Origin: Methylophaga sp. 42_25_T18
GTDB taxonomy: Bacteria; Pseudomonadota; Gammaproteobacteria; Nitrosococcales; Methylophagaceae
Reading direction: 5' to 3'
Length of the DNA stretch: 64,000 bases
Assembly: GCA_002163085.1 (NCBI GenBank)
Contig: MAAJ01000011.1
Coordinates: forward strand, 148,280-212,279
The notes under the pieces: model-generated
What the model was told of the DNA's origin: nothing
What the model saw: the letters and a program-made list of their open reading frames with translations, nothing else
Databases searched by the model: none
Shown here: positions 28,412 to 37,657 of the stretch, piece after piece
How the letters are laid out: every line of letters starts with the position of its first letter
Position numbering within the stretch: the stretch's first letter is position 1
Position numbers and translations under genes: made by a program

Positions 28412-28475
28412 TTTATGAATTGGCTTGGTTGGCGTAGAATTGCAGTAATATTTGAACTATAAATGGTCAAGGCAC

Positions 28476-28934
28476 ATGTTTATACCTTATCTACGTCAGT
28501 TTTGTCTTTTTTTCTTGCTGTCCATCGCAGCTACATTAGTTCATGCCGATGTCTATAAATGGGTGGACGAAGAAGGCCAGACACATTATTCACAACAAGC
28601 CCCAGTCGGCCAAGAAACTGAACTCCTTAAAGCGCCACCGCCACCAGCAAGCTTGCCTGCTGATGCCCAAAGCAAAATTGATCAATTAATCAATGAGCAA
28701 AATGAAGCAAGATATGAACAAAAAAGACAAGCCGCAGAGCAACAACAAACGTTGAAGCAGCAAGAACAACAAGAAACTAACTGCAAACGATCACAAGAAA
28801 ACTTACAAAAGTTTTTAGATAACCCAGGCAGACGATACAAACAGGCTGATGGCACAGTCACCCGCCTTGCCGAAGAAGAGCGTCAAAAACGAATCCAAGA
28901 ATTCAAACTAGACATCAACGAATATTGCCAATAA
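28476..28934 (+). CDS. DUF4124 domain secreted protein
   Basis: 152 residues from the ATG at 28476, where a signal peptide begins (ends about VHA); an earlier in-frame start gives an unlikely charged extension. DUF4124 motif follows: DVYKWVDEEGQTHYSQQAP. The rest is a Gln/Glu-rich coiled-coil segment and a C-terminal part with two cysteines. Such proteins are periplasmic and of unknown function; the DUF often precedes lytic transglycosylase or other envelope domains, and a related DGSVEYSN stretch appears in the transglycosylase encoded at 33100. Downstream MIF-like gene follows after 10 bp. Confidence 0.85.
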   Translation: MFIPYLRQFCLFFLLSIAATLVHADVYKWVDEEGQTHYSQQAPVGQETELLKAPPPPASLPADAQSKIDQLINEQNEARYEQKRQAAEQQQTLKQQEQQETNCKRSQENLQKFLDNPGRRYKQADGTVTRLAEEERQKRIQEFKLDINEYCQ

Positions 28935-28944
28935 GGAGACCGCA

Positions 28945-29280
28945 GTGCCCTACTTAAATATAGTGACCAATCAATCTGTCAGTGATGAAGCCGCATTTTT
29001 AAAAACAGCGAGTAAAACGCTCTCGCAAGCAACGGGAAAATCTGAAAGTTATGTCATGATTGCTTTAGAAGAAAAAGCCAGCATGTCTATGGGTGGAAAT
29101 GATGCTCCGACTGCCTTTCTTGATTATCGCGCCTTAGGTTTACCCGCTGACCGTACTGCCTTCTCAGATACCTTATGTACATTAATCAACGAGCAACTCG
29201 GTATTACCGGCGATCGTATCTATATCAGCATGACTGATTCAGAACGCCAAAATTGGGGTTGGAATCACAGCACTTTTTAA
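28945..29280 (+). CDS. Tautomerase/MIF superfamily protein
   Basis: 111 residues, MIF-like. The GTG start with AAGGAG nine bases upstream gives MPYLNIVTNQ, so Pro becomes the N-terminal catalytic base after Met removal. LGITGDRIYISMTDSERQNWGWNHSTF at the C-terminus is like eukaryotic MIF and phenylpyruvate tautomerase. Physiological substrate in bacteria is unknown. Confidence 0.9.
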   Translation: MPYLNIVTNQSVSDEAAFLKTASKTLSQATGKSESYVMIALEEKASMSMGGNDAPTAFLDYRALGLPADRTAFSDTLCTLINEQLGITGDRIYISMTDSERQNWGWNHSTF

Positions 29281-29344
29281 ATCAACTATGTAATGAGACT
29301 AAAAGTCTCATCGAACAAAAACAATAATAGGATCACAGCTTCAC

Positions 29345-31057
29345 ATGCGTACTTCCCAAATTCTTATTTCTACACTGAAAGAAACACCGGCTGATGCCGA
29401 GATCGTCAGCCACCAGCTTATGCTCCGTGCAGGTCTTATTCGTCGGCTAGCATCAGGTTTATACACATGGTTGCCTATGGGCTTACGTGTACTGCGTAAA
29501 ACCGAAGCCATAGTGCGAGAAGAAATGAATAAGGCAGGCGGACAAGAAGTATTAATGCCTTCCATACAACCCTCTGAATTATGGCAAGAAAGCAAACGTT
29601 GGGAAAAATATGGTCCTGAGCTGTTACGTATTACTGATCGGCATAATCGTGAGTTCTGTTATGGCCCGACCCATGAGGAAGTGATCACTGATTTAGTACG
29701 CCAAGAAATTCGTAGTTACAAGCAGTTACCTATCAACTTTTACCAAATTCAAACTAAATTCCGTGATGAAATCCGTCCTCGTTTTGGTTTAATGCGTGCA
29801 CGTGAATTTCTAATGAAAGATGCTTATTCTTTCCATTTAGATCATGAATCATTACAAGAAACTTACGATAATATGTTTGCAACCTATACACGTATTTTTG
29901 AACGTATCGGTTTAAATTTCCGCCCAGTACAGGCCGATACTGGTAGCATCGGTGGTAATGCGTCACATGAGTTCCATGTATTGGCCAGTTCAGGTGAAGA
30001 TGCGATTGCATTTAGTGATACTAGCGAATATGCGGCAAATGTTGAATTAGCAGAAGCGATAGCACCAATGGGTGACCGCGCAGCAGCTAGCCAAGAAATG
30101 ACCATTGTTGATACGCCAAAACAACACACGATTGAAGAAGTTAGTGATTTCCTAAATATTCCACCAGCACAATGTTTAAAAACATTATTAGTTGAAGGTG
30201 CTGAAGAAGGTAGCATTGTTGCCTTGGTAGTACGTGGTGATCATGACTTAAATGAAATTAAGGCAGAAAAACACCCGCTTATTGCCGAGCCGTTAACCTT
30301 TGCGACTCCAGAACAAGTATTTGCTAGCTGTGGTGCAAATATCGGTTCTATCGGCCCTGTTGGTCTAGATATCCCAGTTATTGTTGATCACTCAGCAGCG
30401 CATGTTGCTGACTTTGTTTGTGGCGCTAATAAAAATGATAAACATCTTACGGGTGTAAACTGGGGAAGAGACACAAAAGAAGCTGAAACGGCTGATTTAC
30501 GGAACGTGCTGGCTGGTGACCCTAGTCCAGATGGCAAAGGTAAGTTAGAAATTGCACGAGGTATCGAGGTTGGTCATATCTTCCAACTGGGTGATAGCTA
30601 CAGTAAAAAACTCAATGCTAATGTCTTAGGCGAATCCGGGAAATCACAGTACCTCACCATGGGTTGTTACGGCATTGGTGTATCTCGTGTTGTGGCTGCA
30701 GCCATTGAACAAAATCATGATGATCGAGGCATCGTTTGGCCAAAATCAATTGCGCCATTTGAAGTCGCTTTAGTACCTATTAATGCTCACAAATCAGTAC
30801 GTGTTCGTGAAGCCGCCGATGAAATATATAAGCAGCTCACAGATGCTGGAGTGGACGTGCTTTATGATGACCGTGGTCTACGCCCAGGCGTTGCTTTTGC
30901 TGATATGGAATTGATTGGTATTCCACATCGTCTGATTTTGGGTGAGCGCGGTTTAGATAACGGCATGATCGAATATAAATGTCGGGCCGATGGTGAAGCT
31001 GATGAGTTTGCCATCGACGATGTAGTTGCTGTAATACAAAAACGCATGACCGATTAA
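29345..31057 (+). CDS. proS: Prolyl-tRNA synthetase
   Basis: 570 residues, the bacterial ProS form with an inserted editing domain. Class II motifs: motif 1 around [23 protein letters not shown], motif 2 [25 protein letters not shown], motif 3 [20 protein letters not shown]; the YbaK-like insert spans roughly 230-390. C-terminal anticodon-binding domain ([21 protein letters not shown]). Start ATG at 29345 with AGGATCAC upstream. Confidence 0.97.
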   Translation: MRTSQILISTLKETPADAEIVSHQLMLRAGLIRRLASGLYTWLPMGLRVLRKTEAIVREEMNKAGGQEVLMPSIQPSELWQESKRWEKYGPELLRITDRHNREFCYGPTHEEVITDLVRQEIRSYKQLPINFYQIQTKFRDEIRPRFGLMRAREFLMKDAYSFHLDHESLQETYDNMFATYTRIFERIGLNFRPVQADTGSIGGNASHEFHVLASSGEDAIAFSDTSEYAANVELAEAIAPMGDRAAASQEMTIVDTPKQHTIEEVSDFLNIPPAQCLKTLLVEGAEEGSIVALVVRGDHDLNEIKAEKHPLIAEPLTFATPEQVFASCGANIGSIGPVGLDIPVIVDHSAAHVADFVCGANKNDKHLTGVNWGRDTKEAETADLRNVLAGDPSPDGKGKLEIARGIEVGHIFQLGDSYSKKLNANVLGESGKSQYLTMGCYGIGVSRVVAAAIEQNHDDRGIVWPKSIAPFEVALVPINAHKSVRVREAADEIYKQLTDAGVDVLYDDRGLRPGVAFADMELIGIPHRLILGERGLDNGMIEYKCRADGEADEFAIDDVVAVIQKRMTD

Positions 31058-31084
31058 TATTTATTTCAGGGAGAGTTAGCCAGC

Positions 31085-32611
31085 ATGACAACAATTAAAG
31101 CCAACGATCTTATCGATAGCATTGCCGATAGTTTGCAATTTATTGCCTGTTATCACCCTAAGGACTTTATCCAGGCAATGGCACAGGCCTATGAAAAAGA
31201 ACAGTCACCTGCTGCCAAAGATGCCATCGCCCAAATATTGGTTAACTCTCGCATGTGCGCAGAAGACAAGCGACCTATATGCCAAGATACCGGCATTGTA
31301 AATGTCTTCATCAAAGTAGGCATGAAGGTGCAATGGGAAACAGAACAAAGTCTCGATGACATGATCAATGAAGGTGTGCGTCGTGCCTACCTACATCCTG
31401 ATAATGTCTTACGAGCCTCAATCGTTTCAGATCCTATCGGCAAGCGTAAAAATACCGGTGACAATACTCCCGCCATTATTCACACTGAACTCGTGCCCGG
31501 TGATAAGGTTGACATTCATGTTGCCGCCAAAGGTGGTGGCTCAGAAAATAAAGCCAAATTTGCCATTCTAAACCCTAGCGATAACTTGGTGGATTGGGTA
31601 CTGGAAACTGTACCGAAAATGGGTGCAGGTTGGTGTCCACCTGGCATTATAAGCATTGCCGTTGGTGGTACCGCTGAAAAAGCCATGTTGATGGCCAAAG
31701 AAGCTTTAATGGAACCGATCAACATTCAAGAACTCATTGAAAAAGGCGCTGAAACTGCAGCAGAAAAACTACGCCTTGAACTGTACGAAAAAGTAAATCA
31801 GCTAGGCATTGGCGCTCAGGGTCTGGGTGGTTTGACCACAGTTTTAGATGTTAAGGTCTCAGAGTATGCGACACATGCAGCATCCTTACCCGTCGCCATC
31901 ATTCCCAATTGTGCCGCCACTCGCCATATACATTTCACCTTAGATGGCTCAGGCCCGGCACAACTAGAACCACCTGCTCTATCAGATTGGCCTGATGTAA
32001 CATGGCAAGCGGCTGAAAATACCCGCCATGTAGACTTAGACACGGTGACTCAAGCTGATATTGAACAGTGGCAACCGGGTGAAACCTTATTGTTATCTGG
32101 TCACCTGCTTACGGGCCGTGATGCTGCTCACAAACGCATTGCTGATTTATTTGCTAAGGGTGAATCATTACCCGAAGGCCTCGATTTCAAAAACCGTTTT
32201 ATTTATTACGTGGGTCCTGTCGATCCAGTTCAAGGTGAAGTGGTCGGCCCCGCAGGCCCAACCACTGCTACCCGCATGGATAAGTTTACCGAGATGATGT
32301 TGGCTAAAACCGGCTTGCTCGGCATGATTGGTAAAGCAGAACGCGGACCTACCGCCATTGCAGCGATTCAAAAGCACCGCTCGGTTTATTTGATTGCTGT
32401 CGGAGGCTCCGCTTACCTCGTATCAAAAGCCGTCAAATCTTCAAAAATCATTGCTTTTGAAGAGCTCGGCATGGAAGCTGTACGTGAATTTCATATCGAA
32501 AATATGCCGGTCACGGTGGCCGTCGATAGTCTCGGTGACTCAGTGCATAAAACTGGCCCCATAGAATGGCGGCAAAAAATCGCTGATATCTCCATGCCGT
32601 CTATACACTAA
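31085..32611 (+). CDS. Class I (iron-sulfur) fumarate hydratase
   Basis: 508 residues, FumA/FumB family. N-terminal alpha-domain motif RPICQDTGIVNVFIKVG, then GAGWCPPGIISIAVGGT and IPNCAATRHIHFTLDGSGP; these cysteines are the probable [4Fe-4S] ligands. C-terminal beta domain has RDAAHKRIADLF and GPTTATRMDKF. Interconverts fumarate and malate and is oxygen-sensitive. Starts 27 bp after proS with GGGAGAG upstream. Confidence 0.95.
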   Translation: MTTIKANDLIDSIADSLQFIACYHPKDFIQAMAQAYEKEQSPAAKDAIAQILVNSRMCAEDKRPICQDTGIVNVFIKVGMKVQWETEQSLDDMINEGVRRAYLHPDNVLRASIVSDPIGKRKNTGDNTPAIIHTELVPGDKVDIHVAAKGGGSENKAKFAILNPSDNLVDWVLETVPKMGAGWCPPGIISIAVGGTAEKAMLMAKEALMEPINIQELIEKGAETAAEKLRLELYEKVNQLGIGAQGLGGLTTVLDVKVSEYATHAASLPVAIIPNCAATRHIHFTLDGSGPAQLEPPALSDWPDVTWQAAENTRHVDLDTVTQADIEQWQPGETLLLSGHLLTGRDAAHKRIADLFAKGESLPEGLDFKNRFIYYVGPVDPVQGEVVGPAGPTTATRMDKFTEMMLAKTGLLGMIGKAERGPTAIAAIQKHRSVYLIAVGGSAYLVSKAVKSSKIIAFEELGMEAVREFHIENMPVTVAVDSLGDSVHKTGPIEWRQKIADISMPSIH

Positions 32612-32626
32612 TTGATTATATAGGTA

Positions 32627-33088
32627 ATGACATTGGCACTTCCTCTTATCCTGCATATGTTAGCTGCCGTTACTTGGGTTGGTGGTATGTTTTTCGCCTA
32701 CCTGATACTTCGCCCTGTTGCTGCCAAGCTTTTTGAACCACCAGTACGGCTTACACTTTGGTCACACGTTTTTCAACGCTTTTTCCCATGGGTCTGGGGC
32801 GCCATCATTACCTTATTAGCAAGTGGTTCATGGCTAGTTGCCAGCATGTTCGGCAACATACACAGTGCCAGCCCTCATGTCCACATCATGCTAGTATTAG
32901 GCATAGTTATGGTAATTATCTTTATGCATTTATTTTTTAGCCCATACAAGCGTCTCAATCAAGCTGTTTTAGCAGAAGACTGGCCTTCCGGTGGACAAGC
33001 GTTAAACCAAATCCGACAGCTTATCGCGATTAACCTAACTCTTGGACTATGTGTTATTGCCATCGCCGTCAGTGGACGCTACTTTTAG
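32627..33088 (+). CDS. CopD-like integral membrane protein
   Basis: 153 residues with four hydrophobic segments. LHMLAAVTWVGGMFFAYLILRP, then HVFQRFFPWVWGAIITLLASG and HIMLVLGIVMVIIFMHLFF resemble the CopD/copper-resistance D domain, with conserved histidines in several segments that could bind heme or metal. Starts 15 bp after the fumarase gene. A copper role is only family-based. Confidence 0.8.
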   Translation: MTLALPLILHMLAAVTWVGGMFFAYLILRPVAAKLFEPPVRLTLWSHVFQRFFPWVWGAIITLLASGSWLVASMFGNIHSASPHVHIMLVLGIVMVIIFMHLFFSPYKRLNQAVLAEDWPSGGQALNQIRQLIAINLTLGLCVIAIAVSGRYF

Positions 33089-33099
33089 CGCGATACCTG

Positions 33100-33804
33100 A
33101 TGATGACGAGCCAAACAATACTCATTATATTCACCCTGCTTGTGTCCACACTTGTATTCTCAGCAGATACAGTGCGTCGAATTGAACATAAAGATGGCAG
33201 CGTTGAATACTCCAATGTGAAAGGCAATAGCAAAAACCTGATTACTAATAACCGCAAAACCAGCCAAACAGCCATTTATAAATCAACCAATAATGATGTC
33301 ACCACTTTTTCAGATAAAAAACCTGAACATGTGTCTTATGAAGTCTTACGTTTCGATTGTTTCGCTTGTAACCCCAACTCCAAAGTCGACTGGCATTCCG
33401 TCGCCTTAAATACCAAAGACTATGTTGGCTTAGTCAAACAAGCTGCCAGCAAAAACAATATTGATCCCGCCCTACTTCGCGCTCTCATTCACGCTGAATC
33501 AGCCTTTCTAGAAAAAGCACTGTCTCGTCAAGGAGCACAAGGTTTAACCCAACTTATGCCGGCTACGGCCAAAGAGTTGGGTGTAAAAAACGCCTTTGAT
33601 CCCAAGCAAAATATTGATGGTGGCGCCAAGTATCTCGCTTTAATGTTGAAAAAATTTAATGGCGATACTCGTCTCGCCACAGCGGCATACAATGCCGGCC
33701 CTAATGCCGTGAAAAAATATAATGGCATTCCTCCCTATCAAGAAACTCAGGTTTATGTTGACCGCGTGCAGATATTATTTAAACGCTATCAACAATTCAG
33801 CTAA
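33100..33804 (+). CDS. Lytic transglycosylase (SLT family), secreted
   Basis: 234 residues from the ATG at 33100; an upstream in-frame ATG at 33049 lies inside the CopD-like gene. Signal peptide (ends near VFSA), a short DUF4124-like part (RIEHKDGSVEYSNVKG), then the SLT domain: DPALLRALIHAESAF with the catalytic glutamate, QGAQGLTQLMPATAKELGV, and AAYNAGPNAVKKYNGIPPY. Cleaves peptidoglycan glycan strands in the periplasm. Confidence 0.93.
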   Translation: MMTSQTILIIFTLLVSTLVFSADTVRRIEHKDGSVEYSNVKGNSKNLITNNRKTSQTAIYKSTNNDVTTFSDKKPEHVSYEVLRFDCFACNPNSKVDWHSVALNTKDYVGLVKQAASKNNIDPALLRALIHAESAFLEKALSRQGAQGLTQLMPATAKELGVKNAFDPKQNIDGGAKYLALMLKKFNGDTRLATAAYNAGPNAVKKYNGIPPYQETQVYVDRVQILFKRYQQFS

Positions 33805-33809
33805 TACTT

Positions 33810-34088
33810 ATGACTATAAAATCACTTAAAAAACTATTAGCTGAAAATGATCAGCTAATTCATTCCAAAATGATGAAGGTTGAATCACATGTTCAACGTC
33901 AAGATGGTGAATGGTTCAACAATACCGTTTTGATTGAAGGGTATGAGGTTCCATTTAAATATAAACGCCAAAAAAAATATAGATCCCTTAAGGGTGCTCA
34001 CGTCGATATCATCTACTACCCCAATACTGAAAGCATTGCCGGTATTGAATTTGAATACATGAAGGTGATACAAATTCATCTATCCTAG
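33810..34088 (+). CDS. Small hypothetical protein
   Basis: 92 residues, not recognised. Mostly charged, with a probable beta-rich core (NNTVLIEGYEVPFKYKRQKKYRSLKGAHVDIIYYP) and no signal peptide or TM segment. It follows the lytic transglycosylase by 5 bp and is probably cotranscribed. Confidence 0.7.
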   Translation: MTIKSLKKLLAENDQLIHSKMMKVESHVQRQDGEWFNNTVLIEGYEVPFKYKRQKKYRSLKGAHVDIIYYPNTESIAGIEFEYMKVIQIHLS

Positions 34089-34277
34089 AAAGATCCGACT
34101 ACTCGAAGTACTCAAACTGCTTCTGACTTGTTTCTGGATAAACCACTGCCGTAGATGTAAAGGTAGTCATTTTTAAAGGCTGCGCTGACTTAAAAGTTAA
34201 CAAAACCACTCAATTTGAATTGGCGTTATAATAATTTTATGTAGTTTTTCTTTTAAACAACTAAACAAGAAAATGCT

Positions 34278-35735
34278 ATGGCCCCACAATTCAATAAAAA
34301 CCGGGCACTAAAGGTACTCCGCGAGTGCAACCAAATTCTATTTCTTGCTGAAAAGGAACAGGATCTTCTGGATGAAGTCTGCCGTATCATTGTAGAAGCG
34401 GGTGGTTACCGTCTGGCCTGGGTTGGGTATCCTAATAATGATATACACAAATCTATTCAGCCCGTTGCATACTGTGGCTATGAATCCGCCTATTTAGAGT
34501 CACAACAGCTCAGCTGGGCTGATAGTGAACAAGGACAGAGCCCTGCAGGGTTAGCGATACGAACAGCCAAGTCCTTTGTAATCCGAGATATTCAAAAACA
34601 TTCTGACTTTATACATTGGCGCGAAGCGGCAGAAGCAAGGGCTTATGCCTCTGTTGTGGCCTTCCCCTTATTTATAGGTAAGGAGCATCCAGCTGTGATA
34701 TCGATGTACGCAGCCGAAGCTGATGCCTTGGATAACAACGAGTTGGAATTACTCGAAAACCTGGCCGGTTGCCTCGCCTATGGCATAGAAGGAATTAGAG
34801 TTAGGGATAAACGTAATCAGGCGGAGAAATCACTTCGGGAAAGTGAAGAAAAATTTCGCACTTTAGTTAGAAACATTCCAGGTATTACTTATCGCTGCGC
34901 ATGCGATAAACACTGGACCATGGAATATATTAGTGACGGTGTAGAAGTGCTTAGCGGTTACCCTGCCACTGATTTTATTAACAATGCTGTACGTTCATAC
35001 GCTTCGATCATTCATCGCGATGACTCCCAGTTAATGAATGACGTCATCATGGAGGCGCTCAAACAAATGCAGCCTTATACTATCGAATTTCGCATCGTTC
35101 ATGCTAATGGCACTGAGCACTGGGTTTATGAGAAGGGACAAGGCATCTTCGATGACCAAGCTAATCTACTTTATCTCGATGGTGTCATCGTTGACATCAC
35201 TGAGCGCAAGCACATGGAAATTCAACTAAAACACTTAGCGACCCATGATCCACTTACTGGACTCTATAACCGCAACGTGATGATGCAACAGCTTAATGAT
35301 GAAATACAGCGAGCATCTCGTTATAAGCATGACCTATCTGTTTTTATGTTGGATATCGATCACTTTAAAGCTATTAACGATTCCTATGGGCACTCGGCCG
35401 GAGACTCCGTGCTTAGAAACTTTGCCCAAATCTTAGAAGGCTCAATTCGCAATACCGATTATCCTGTTCGCTACGGTGGCGAAGAGTTTATCATCATTCT
35501 TCCTGAAACCCCCTTAGCGCATGCAGAAGATCTCGCTGGGCGTATACGCCAGCTAATTGCCGAATCACACTTCCCTATAGCAAGCACTAAAAATATCAAT
35601 CTTACCGCCAGCATCGGTATTGCCACCTTTCCTGCTCATGCTAAAACGGGTCAGCATTTATTGGAAGTGGCTGACACAGCCCTATATTCCGCAAAAAATG
35701 CAGGTCGAAATCAGGTGAAATCGCCCCAAAAGTAA
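34278..35735 (+). CDS. GAF-PAS-GGDEF diguanylate cyclase
   Basis: 485 residues, soluble. GAF-like domain ~20-175, PAS fold ~190-312 ending in DGVIVDITERKHME, GGDEF domain ~320-482 with DIDHFKAINDSYGH and the active site GGEEF at 400-404. An RxxD inhibition site (RNTD, 391-394) sits five residues before it, as in feedback-controlled cyclases. Should make cyclic di-GMP. No TM segment, so it senses a cytoplasmic signal. Preceded by a 189-bp space without recognisable features. Confidence 0.94.
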   Translation: MAPQFNKNRALKVLRECNQILFLAEKEQDLLDEVCRIIVEAGGYRLAWVGYPNNDIHKSIQPVAYCGYESAYLESQQLSWADSEQGQSPAGLAIRTAKSFVIRDIQKHSDFIHWREAAEARAYASVVAFPLFIGKEHPAVISMYAAEADALDNNELELLENLAGCLAYGIEGIRVRDKRNQAEKSLRESEEKFRTLVRNIPGITYRCACDKHWTMEYISDGVEVLSGYPATDFINNAVRSYASIIHRDDSQLMNDVIMEALKQMQPYTIEFRIVHANGTEHWVYEKGQGIFDDQANLLYLDGVIVDITERKHMEIQLKHLATHDPLTGLYNRNVMMQQLNDEIQRASRYKHDLSVFMLDIDHFKAINDSYGHSAGDSVLRNFAQILEGSIRNTDYPVRYGGEEFIIILPETPLAHAEDLAGRIRQLIAESHFPIASTKNINLTASIGIATFPAHAKTGQHLLEVADTALYSAKNAGRNQVKSPQK

Positions 35736-36057
35736 AAACATATACCAATGGACATCTGTCCGGTTGTATTTAAACTACGGCCCTTTATTTTGCGGTTTAA
35801 AGGACGCCACTTAATGACTCGCTATCTACACCTTATTGCTATATATCTTACTGTGTTGGTCGGCAGTAATAGTAATTAAACGACGCCGAAAATATAAGGT
35901 TCGTTATATCGATGGTAGTGTTAAGGTGACTTGCGCCATGATAATAACCCTAGCAATTAGTAATATCTTTTATATGCCCTATGACAAACTCATGCAGTGA
36001 ACACCACAAGTTATGCCATAATCCACTCTTAATTTTCCCCATATAAATAAACGTCCT
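35736..36057. other. Gap with possible small frameshifted membrane-protein gene
   Basis: About 320 bp between the cyclase and the ferric-reductase-like gene. It holds a short ATG frame with a good AAAGGA site (35814-35879) and an overlapping frame (35836-36000) coding for a more protein-like product. Nothing else recognisable. Confidence 0.5.
35836..36000 (+). pseudogene. Small hydrophobic open frame, possibly a gene broken by a frameshift
   Basis: The frame from TTG 35836 to TGA 36000 gives 54 residues: a hydrophobic start (LYILLCWSAVIVI), KRRRKYKVRYIDGS, and a second hydrophobic stretch (MIITLAISNIFYM). A well-placed ribosome site and ATG lie at 35814 in another frame, whose product MTRYLHLIAIYLT... 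stops at 35879. Joining the two by a one-base shift near 35850 would make a plausible two-TM protein of roughly 60 residues. Real disruption, sequencing error or chance cannot be separated here. Confidence 0.3.
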
Positions 36058-36642
36058 ATGAATAAGACAAAAATCGTTTACTTCATTATTACTGCACTTT
36101 TTCTCATATCCGTCATGCCAATGCTTGTAGCTTCATTTTCTGAAGATTCCGTTCGCTGGGCAATACGTAGATCTGTCGATATCGCTTTTGTCTTTTTCTT
36201 TCTAAGCTTTGGTGCTTCGGCAATTCAACTACTTTTTCAATCCACTTTTTCTGCGTGGTTGCTCAGAAATCGACGCTACTTAGGCATTTCATTTGGTATT
36301 GCTTTTCTCACTCATGCATCTCTTATTTTATTACTAGCAAACTTATACCCTGAGCCTTTCATGTCAGATATAACAGCAGGAGTTATCTATATGGGTATTA
36401 CTGCATTTTCATTAACGGCATTAATGACAGTCTCTTCAAATAATGCGGCGGTGAAACTGTTAGGTCGCAGACTATGGACTAGCCTTCATACTGTTGGCGG
36501 TTACTTTTTATTAGTCATTTTCACTACAACTTATTTAGGTAAACTCGAACATGCATTCTTCTGGCCTTTTTCTCTCGCAGTGGTAAGCTTAATCTGTTTA
36601 CGTCTATACAAAATAACAAACCGTCTCAAAGCTAAAACTTAG
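36058..36642 (+). CDS. Ferric-reductase-like transmembrane protein
   Basis: 194 residues with about six TM segments. Candidate heme-ligand histidines are His86 in FGIAFLTHASLILLL and His144 in RRLWTSLHTVGGYF, the latter with the typical SNNAAVKLLGRRLW lead-in of the ferric reductase-like membrane domain (as in MsrQ and FRE-type proteins). It lacks FAD/NAD domains, so electrons must come from a partner. No msrP is adjacent. Confidence 0.78.
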   Translation: MNKTKIVYFIITALFLISVMPMLVASFSEDSVRWAIRRSVDIAFVFFFLSFGASAIQLLFQSTFSAWLLRNRRYLGISFGIAFLTHASLILLLANLYPEPFMSDITAGVIYMGITAFSLTALMTVSSNNAAVKLLGRRLWTSLHTVGGYFLLVIFTTTYLGKLEHAFFWPFSLAVVSLICLRLYKITNRLKAKT

Positions 36643-36668
36643 TTCTGCGTAACTAAGAAGGGAGCTAC

Positions 36669-37088
36669 ATGATTGGGAAATGTCTGTGTGAACAAATCAT
36701 CTATGAAATAGAAGGTGAATTTGGCCCTATTTTTAATTGTCATTGTTCTAAATGTCGGCGATGGCATGGCGCTACATATAGAACTCGTGGCTCTATAAAT
36801 AAAAGTCAGTTTAAATGGTTAAAAGGAGTGAAATCGCTCTCTACTTATAACTCTTCGGAAACAGTGACTAAATATTTCTGCTCAAACTGTGGCTCATCAT
36901 TGATTAGTACGTATGCAGAGCAACCTGATGTAATTGGAGTACCTATTGGCGGCTTAGAAGGTAACCTAGGTCAACCTCAAGCACATATTTTTGTTGATTC
37001 TAAAGCAACATGGCATGAAATCACTGACAATTTACCTCAATATGGATCATGGCCTGATTCAAAAAAACTAGTCAGAAAAACAACTTAA
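36669..37088 (+). CDS. GFA family (CENP-V/GFA domain) protein
   Basis: 139 residues. Zinc-binding cysteines in GKCLCEQIIYEIEG, NCHCSKCRRWHGATYR, and FCSNCGSSLIS match the glutathione-dependent formaldehyde-activating family fold. Most members have no proven function; formaldehyde detoxification is tempting in a possible methylotroph but is not shown by the sequence. GGGAG upstream of the ATG. Confidence 0.9.
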   Translation: MIGKCLCEQIIYEIEGEFGPIFNCHCSKCRRWHGATYRTRGSINKSQFKWLKGVKSLSTYNSSETVTKYFCSNCGSSLISTYAEQPDVIGVPIGGLEGNLGQPQAHIFVDSKATWHEITDNLPQYGSWPDSKKLVRKTT

Positions 37089-37116
37089 GTTATTAATCCA
37101 TACCCCTGAAATTCGA

Positions 37117-37647
37117 ATGAAAATCATAAAGAACGCATTAATCACCATCAAACCCTTTAACGAAACACATCTCGATGAATTTGTTATCGCTGTAAAAGAG
37201 AGTGCCAACACCGTTGGCCAATGGATGCCGTGGTGTACTCCTGAATATTCAATAGAGGAAGCACAGCTTTGGTTTAAATACTGTCGACACAACATTGAGC
37301 GAAGCATTGCATATGATGTTGGTATTTTCTTAAATGAAACAGGGCAATTGGCCGGAGGCATATCCATTAATCGAATTAACCGCATGGATATGATTGGCAA
37401 CGTTGGCTATTGGGTGCGAGAGTCACTACAAAATCAAGGCATTGCGTCAGCAGCTCTCGAGCTTATCAAAACTTTTGGATTCCAATCGCTGGGGCTAACA
37501 CGCTTAGAAATTGTTATTTTGGAAGAAAATCATATTAGTCGACGACTTGCCGAAAAATCAGGTGCTAAATTTGAATGTCTAGCCCGAAACCGTTTGCTCC
37601 ATAACGAACAACCTACTGATGCACTTGTGTATTCATTAATTCCTTAA
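37117..37647 (+). CDS. GNAT family N-acetyltransferase (RimJ/RimL-like)
   Basis: 176 residues. N-terminal ALITIKPFNETHLDEF, acetyl-CoA binding region IGNVGYWVRESLQNQGIASAALEL, and a C-terminal LTRLEIVILEENHISRRLAEKSGAKFE that is typical of the RimJ/RimL branch. Substrate unknown; probably acetylates a protein N-terminus or small amine. Ten bp separate it from the following methyltransferase gene. Confidence 0.9.
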   Translation: MKIIKNALITIKPFNETHLDEFVIAVKESANTVGQWMPWCTPEYSIEEAQLWFKYCRHNIERSIAYDVGIFLNETGQLAGGISINRINRMDMIGNVGYWVRESLQNQGIASAALELIKTFGFQSLGLTRLEIVILEENHISRRLAEKSGAKFECLARNRLLHNEQPTDALVYSLIP

Positions 37648-37657
37648 GAGACAAAAA

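Noticed and set aside
29884..30216. 110-codon minus-strand frame inside proS
   Set aside because: Antisense to the conserved editing-domain region of proS, with no ribosome site or recognisable motif.
34089..34277. TATAAT hexamer upstream of the GAF-PAS-GGDEF gene considered as a promoter
   Set aside because: No acceptable -35 hexamer lies 16-18 bp upstream, so I did not list it.
37068..37400. 110-codon minus-strand frame opposite the GNAT gene
   Set aside because: Antisense to an acetyltransferase with clear motifs; the translation has no family features.
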